This document shows, in pieces, positions 60,892 to 64,000 of a stretch of DNA of 64,000 nucleotides (the first letter of the stretch is position 1; every line of letters starts with the position of its first letter). Made by a program: the position numbers and the translations under genes. Under the pieces are notes generated by a model, which made no database searches, was not told where the DNA came from, and was given only the letters and a program-made list of their open reading frames with translations. Source of the DNA: Stutzerimonas stutzeri (GTDB lineage: Bacteria; Pseudomonadota; Gammaproteobacteria; Pseudomonadales; Pseudomonadaceae); contig DGLA01000010.1 in the NCBI GenBank assembly GCA_002387205.1, forward strand, positions 372,438-436,437. The letters are read 5' to 3'.

Positions 60892-62742
60892 ATGGATCGG
60901 ATTCACCGTTTGATGCGACCCATCCTACTGTTATTGACCTGCCTGGCCCTGAGCTTTCCGTCGTTCGCCACGATCAGCGAAAGCCACGGTTATGCGCAGT
61001 TTGGCACGCTCAAGTATCCTGAAAGCTTTACCCACTTCGACTGGGTGAACCCGGATGCGCCAAAAGGCGGTCGCCTGCAACTCATGGCATCCGGCACCTT
61101 CGATACGCTGAACCCCTATACCTTCAAAGGAACCAGTCCCAGCGCAACGCCCGGCTTTTTTCAGTACGGGGTCAGTGAGCTGAACGAGCCCCTGATGGTC
61201 GGCACGGGGATCTATGATCCATCCGGGGATGAACCCGCGTCGGTGTACGGCCTGATCGCGGAGACGATCGAGTACGCCGACAATCACAGCTGGGTTGTTT
61301 TCAATCTACGTCATGAAGCGCGCTTCCATGATGGCCAGCCCATCACCGCTTACGACGTCGCCTTTTCCTATCGGTTGCTGATCAGGGATGGTCACCCACG
61401 CTACCGAACCGATCTGAAAGGCATCAAGCGCGTCGACATACTCAATCGTCATCGCATCCGTTTCGTCTTCGATAAAGCGGATAACCGGTTGCTGATCATG
61501 CGATTGGGCGAGCTACCGGTCCTGCCGCAGCACTACTGGAAGGATCGTGATTTCAAGGCGACGACTTTCGAGCCGCCTCTGGGAAGCGGTCCCTACCGCA
61601 TAACCAAGGTGCAGCCCGGGCGCCAGGTTGTTTTCGAGCGCGTGAAGAACTGGTGGGGCGCCGAGCTTCCGGCCAACCGGGGCAAGTACAACTTCGATCG
61701 GGTAGAGGTTGAGTTCTACCGGGACAGCACCGTCGCGTTCGAGGCGTTCAAGGTTGGTGAATTCGACTTCTATATCGAACACCAGGCCAAGAACTGGGCC
61801 AATGGATATCATTTTCCGGCCGTGCTGCGCGGCGACGTCATCCGCGCCGAGCTGCCCCACCAGATTCCCACCCAGACCCAGGCGCTGTTCATGAACGGAC
61901 GGCGCTCGACCTTTGCCGACATCCGTATTCGCCAGGCGCTGGGCATGATGTTCGATTTCGAGTGGACCAATCGGGCACTTTTCTATGGCGCCTATCAACG
62001 CAGCGAGAGTTACTACCCGAACAGCGATTTCACTGCAAAGGGAACGCCGGAAGGCGGCGAGTGGCTGTTGCTGTCGCCCTATCGCGATAGCCTGCCCCCG
62101 GCACTCTTTACCGACCCGTTCGAGCTACCCAAGACGGACGGGCGTGGCATTCCACGCGACACGCTGCGCAAGGCCCTGGGGCTACTGAAAGATGCCGGCT
62201 GGACTCTGACGGCCGAAGGGCTACGGGACAAATCTGGCCAGCTGTTCGCTTTTGAAATTCTGCTGGTGAACCCAGGCCTTGAGCGAATCCTTCAGCCTTA
62301 CGTGGAAAATCTTGCGCGCATCGGCATCCAGGCGCGGCTTCGTACCGTCGATGGGGCCCAGTACAAGCAACGTCTCGACCAGTACGATTACGACATGATC
62401 CTGACGACGCTCTCGCAAAGCCTCAGCCCCGGCCTTGAACAGTGGTTGTACTTTCATTCGAGCCAGGTCGATGTCAAAGGCGGACGCAACTATGCGGGCA
62501 TTGCCAACCCCATCGTCGACGAGCTCATCGAGAAGCTGATCGCAGCCAAGACCCGTGAAGAGCAGGTAGCGGCCACTCGGGCAATCGACCGGGTCCTGCT
62601 CTGGAATCACTACACCATTCCCAACTGGTTCATCAGTTATCACCGCCTGGCGTATCGCAACCGGTTCGCCCATGTCACCACACCGCCTTACACCCTCGGG
62701 CTCCGTGCGTGGTGGTTGAAGGACCTGGAGAAGGCTAAATGA
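60892..62742 (+). CDS. Peptide-type ABC transporter solute-binding protein (YejA-like)
   Basis: A 616-residue periplasmic SBP family 5 protein. Signal peptide: basic MDRIHRLMRP then LLLLTCLALSFPSFA, cleaved near residue 27. The fold markers are HFDWVNPDAPKGGRLQLMASG, PASVYGLIAETIEY, RHEARFHDGQPITAYDVAFSY and PPLGSGPYRI. Close to YejA, which binds microcin C-like or oligopeptide substrates. ATG at 60892; a second in-frame ATG at 60913 is possible. ATGA overlap with the next binding protein indicates a coupled operon, presumably continuing with permeases beyond the window. Confidence 0.93.
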   Translation: MDRIHRLMRPILLLLTCLALSFPSFATISESHGYAQFGTLKYPESFTHFDWVNPDAPKGGRLQLMASGTFDTLNPYTFKGTSPSATPGFFQYGVSELNEPLMVGTGIYDPSGDEPASVYGLIAETIEYADNHSWVVFNLRHEARFHDGQPITAYDVAFSYRLLIRDGHPRYRTDLKGIKRVDILNRHRIRFVFDKADNRLLIMRLGELPVLPQHYWKDRDFKATTFEPPLGSGPYRITKVQPGRQVVFERVKNWWGAELPANRGKYNFDRVEVEFYRDSTVAFEAFKVGEFDFYIEHQAKNWANGYHFPAVLRGDVIRAELPHQIPTQTQALFMNGRRSTFADIRIRQALGMMFDFEWTNRALFYGAYQRSESYYPNSDFTAKGTPEGGEWLLLSPYRDSLPPALFTDPFELPKTDGRGIPRDTLRKALGLLKDAGWTLTAEGLRDKSGQLFAFEILLVNPGLERILQPYVENLARIGIQARLRTVDGAQYKQRLDQYDYDMILTTLSQSLSPGLEQWLYFHSSQVDVKGGRNYAGIANPIVDELIEKLIAAKTREEQVAATRAIDRVLLWNHYTIPNWFISYHRLAYRNRFAHVTTPPYTLGLRAWWLKDLEKAK

Positions 62743-64000
62743 AAATTCGCTTACGTCTGCCGTTCCTGCATGCAGGTTTACTCACCCTTTTTTGCCTGGC
62801 CAACATGGCAGCCGCAGCGCCACAGCACGCCTTGACGCTGTACGACGAGAAACCGAAGTACCCTGCGAATTTCTCCCACTTTGACTATGCCAATCCCGAA
62901 GCCCCCAAAGGTGGCACGCTCCGGCAAGCGGGGTTTGGCAGTTTCGACTCGCTCAATCCGTTCATCAACAAGGGTGTCGCCGCTGACGACATCGGCTTGA
63001 TATACGACACCCTGACGGTGAACAGCCTGGACGAACCTTTCACGGTGTACGGCCTGCTCGCGGAAAAGATCGAGAAGGGTCCGAACAACGAATGGGTGCG
63101 CTTCTACTTGCGTCCCGAGGCACGTTTCAACGACGGTGAGCCGGTAGAGGCCGAAGATGTCGCCTTCACCTTCGAAACCTTGCTCAGCAAGGGCGCGCCA
63201 CACTACCGAGGCTACTATGCCGACGTCGAGAAGGTCGTAATCGAAGGGCCGCGGCAGGTCCGCTTCGACTTCAAGCACGCCGGCAACCGAGAGTTGCCTT
63301 TGATACTGGGTCAGCTACCAGTGCTGCCCAAGCATTGGTGGGCCGAGCGGGATTTCGGTACAGGCAGCATGGAGCCTCCGTTGGGCAGCGGGCCCTATCG
63401 GGTTGACCAGGTGCAGCCCGGCAGGTCGATCAGCTTTGCCCGAAATGACGGCTACTGGGGCAAGGATTTACCCGTAAACCGAGGCTTCTACAATTTCGAT
63501 CGACTCACCTTCGACTACTACCGCGACAACACGGTCGCGCTGCAGGCATTCAAGGCAGGCCATTTCGACTACTGGCTGGAGACCAGCGCAAAGAACTGGG
63601 CGACCGCCTACGATATCGATGCAGTGAAGGACGGCCGGATCATCAAGGAAGAGATCGCCAACCGCAACCCTCAGGGCATGCAGGGCTTCATCTTCAACAT
63701 TCGAAAGCCCCGCCTACAGGATCGCAGGGTCAGGGAGGCCCTGGCGTTGCTGTTCGACTTCGAATGGACCAACCGGCAGCTGTTCAATGGCGCCTATATC
63801 CGTACCCGCAGCTATTTCGACAACTCCGAGCTCGCTTCCTCGGGCCTGCCAAGCGAAGAAGAGCTGAATCTGCTCGGGCCGCTGCGGGGGCAGATACCTG
63901 ATGAGGTCTTTGACAAGATCTACAACCTGCCCGAGACCAATGCCGACGGAATCATTCGTGAACAGCAACGCCGCGCTTATCAGCTGCTGACCGACGCTGG
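62739..64000 (+). CDS. Second YejA-like solute-binding protein (3' truncated by the window)
   Basis: Read directly from the sequence: MKIRLRLPFLHAGLLTLF, a signal peptide ending near MAAAAPQHA, then YDEKPKYPANFSHFDYANPE and the family blocks APKGGTLRQ, VYGLLAEKIEKG, PEARFNDGEPVEAEDVAF, PPLGSGPYRV and ALALLFDFEWTNRQLFNGAY. It parallels the preceding protein block for block, a tandem duplication. It starts with ATGA overlapping that stop. About 420 codons are visible and the frame is open at the end; some 190 residues are missing. Confidence 0.92.
   Translation, partial: MKIRLRLPFLHAGLLTLFCLANMAAAAPQHALTLYDEKPKYPANFSHFDYANPEAPKGGTLRQAGFGSFDSLNPFINKGVAADDIGLIYDTLTVNSLDEPFTVYGLLAEKIEKGPNNEWVRFYLRPEARFNDGEPVEAEDVAFTFETLLSKGAPHYRGYYADVEKVVIEGPRQVRFDFKHAGNRELPLILGQLPVLPKHWWAERDFGTGSMEPPLGSGPYRVDQVQPGRSISFARNDGYWGKDLPVNRGFYNFDRLTFDYYRDNTVALQAFKAGHFDYWLETSAKNWATAYDIDAVKDGRIIKEEIANRNPQGMQGFIFNIRKPRLQDRRVREALALLFDFEWTNRQLFNGAYIRTRSYFDNSELASSGLPSEEELNLLGPLRGQIPDEVFDKIYNLPETNADGIIREQQRRAYQLLTDA

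Overview
The window looks like chromosomal DNA of a GC-rich gammaproteobacterium of the Pseudomonas stutzeri (Stutzerimonas) / Pseudomonas type. This is inferred from FimL, LdcA, a CysI-type sulfite reductase followed by DUF934, a DUF5629-like gene after metH, and the run ldcA-dnaQ-rnhA-methyltransferase-gloB-mltD, an order I recall from Pseudomonas aeruginosa. No database search was possible. I see no tRNA, rRNA, insertion sequence, prophage or CRISPR array. Most of the window is conserved core genome, with islands of accessory metabolism.

Region by region: 1-1.8 kb holds the end of a hybrid kinase or response regulator, a small four-cysteine DUF3079 protein and a RES/Xre toxin-antitoxin pair. 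2.1-5.6 kb is a cytosolic-type molybdenum formate dehydrogenase with a DUF1641 partner. 5.6-12.2 kb carries a haloacid dehalogenase-like hydrolase, a DUF389 membrane protein, an unknown protein, a CPA1 Na+/H+ antiporter, two small unknown proteins and a poxvirus-like topoisomerase IB. 12.2-14.1 kb is a two-gene signalling unit (receiver-CheC protein plus PAS-GGDEF cyclase). 14.2-19.7 kb is nfuA, metH with an upstream palindrome and extended -10, a DUF5629-like gene and a GreA/GreB-like factor. 19.9-22.4 kb has a DUF2141 protein, a BigR-like ArsR regulator driving PmpA/PmpB-like sulfur transporter halves and a DUF2892 protein, and an HU protein. 22.6-27.0 kb has an SDR, an aldo/keto reductase and a three-PAS HWE histidine kinase with its single-domain response regulator.

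27.2-38.3 kb is a catabolic block of two convergent clusters. The plus-strand set (mmsA, mmsB, 3-hydroxyisobutyryl-CoA hydrolase, isobutyryl-CoA dehydrogenase, AMP-ligase, CaiB/racemase) would degrade valine/isobutyrate. The minus-strand set (SDR, thiolase, acyl-CoA dehydrogenase) fits isoleucine/2-methylbutyryl-CoA oxidation. 38.7-41.5 kb holds small membrane proteins and the cysI-DUF934 assimilatory sulfite reductase pair. 41.6-47.0 kb has acuI and sohB on the minus strand, then a plus-strand series of histidine phosphatase, SCP2 lipid-carrier protein, APH-type kinase and SDR, which I flag as the best candidate for an under-described acyl/lipid phosphorylation module. 47.1-52.1 kb has a two-TM protein, a TSUP transporter, nudC, fimL and a dienoyl-CoA isomerase-like crotonase. 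52.3-64.0 kb has ldcA, dnaQ, rnhA, a methyltransferase, gloB, mltD, an HDOD protein and two tandem peptide-type solute-binding proteins, the second cut by the window end.

Several starts were moved to internal codons with better ribosome-binding sites; each entry says so. Three very small genes (54, 37 and 32 codons) are added on the strength of RBS and composition. Functions are inferred from motifs and remembered family features; nothing was measured.
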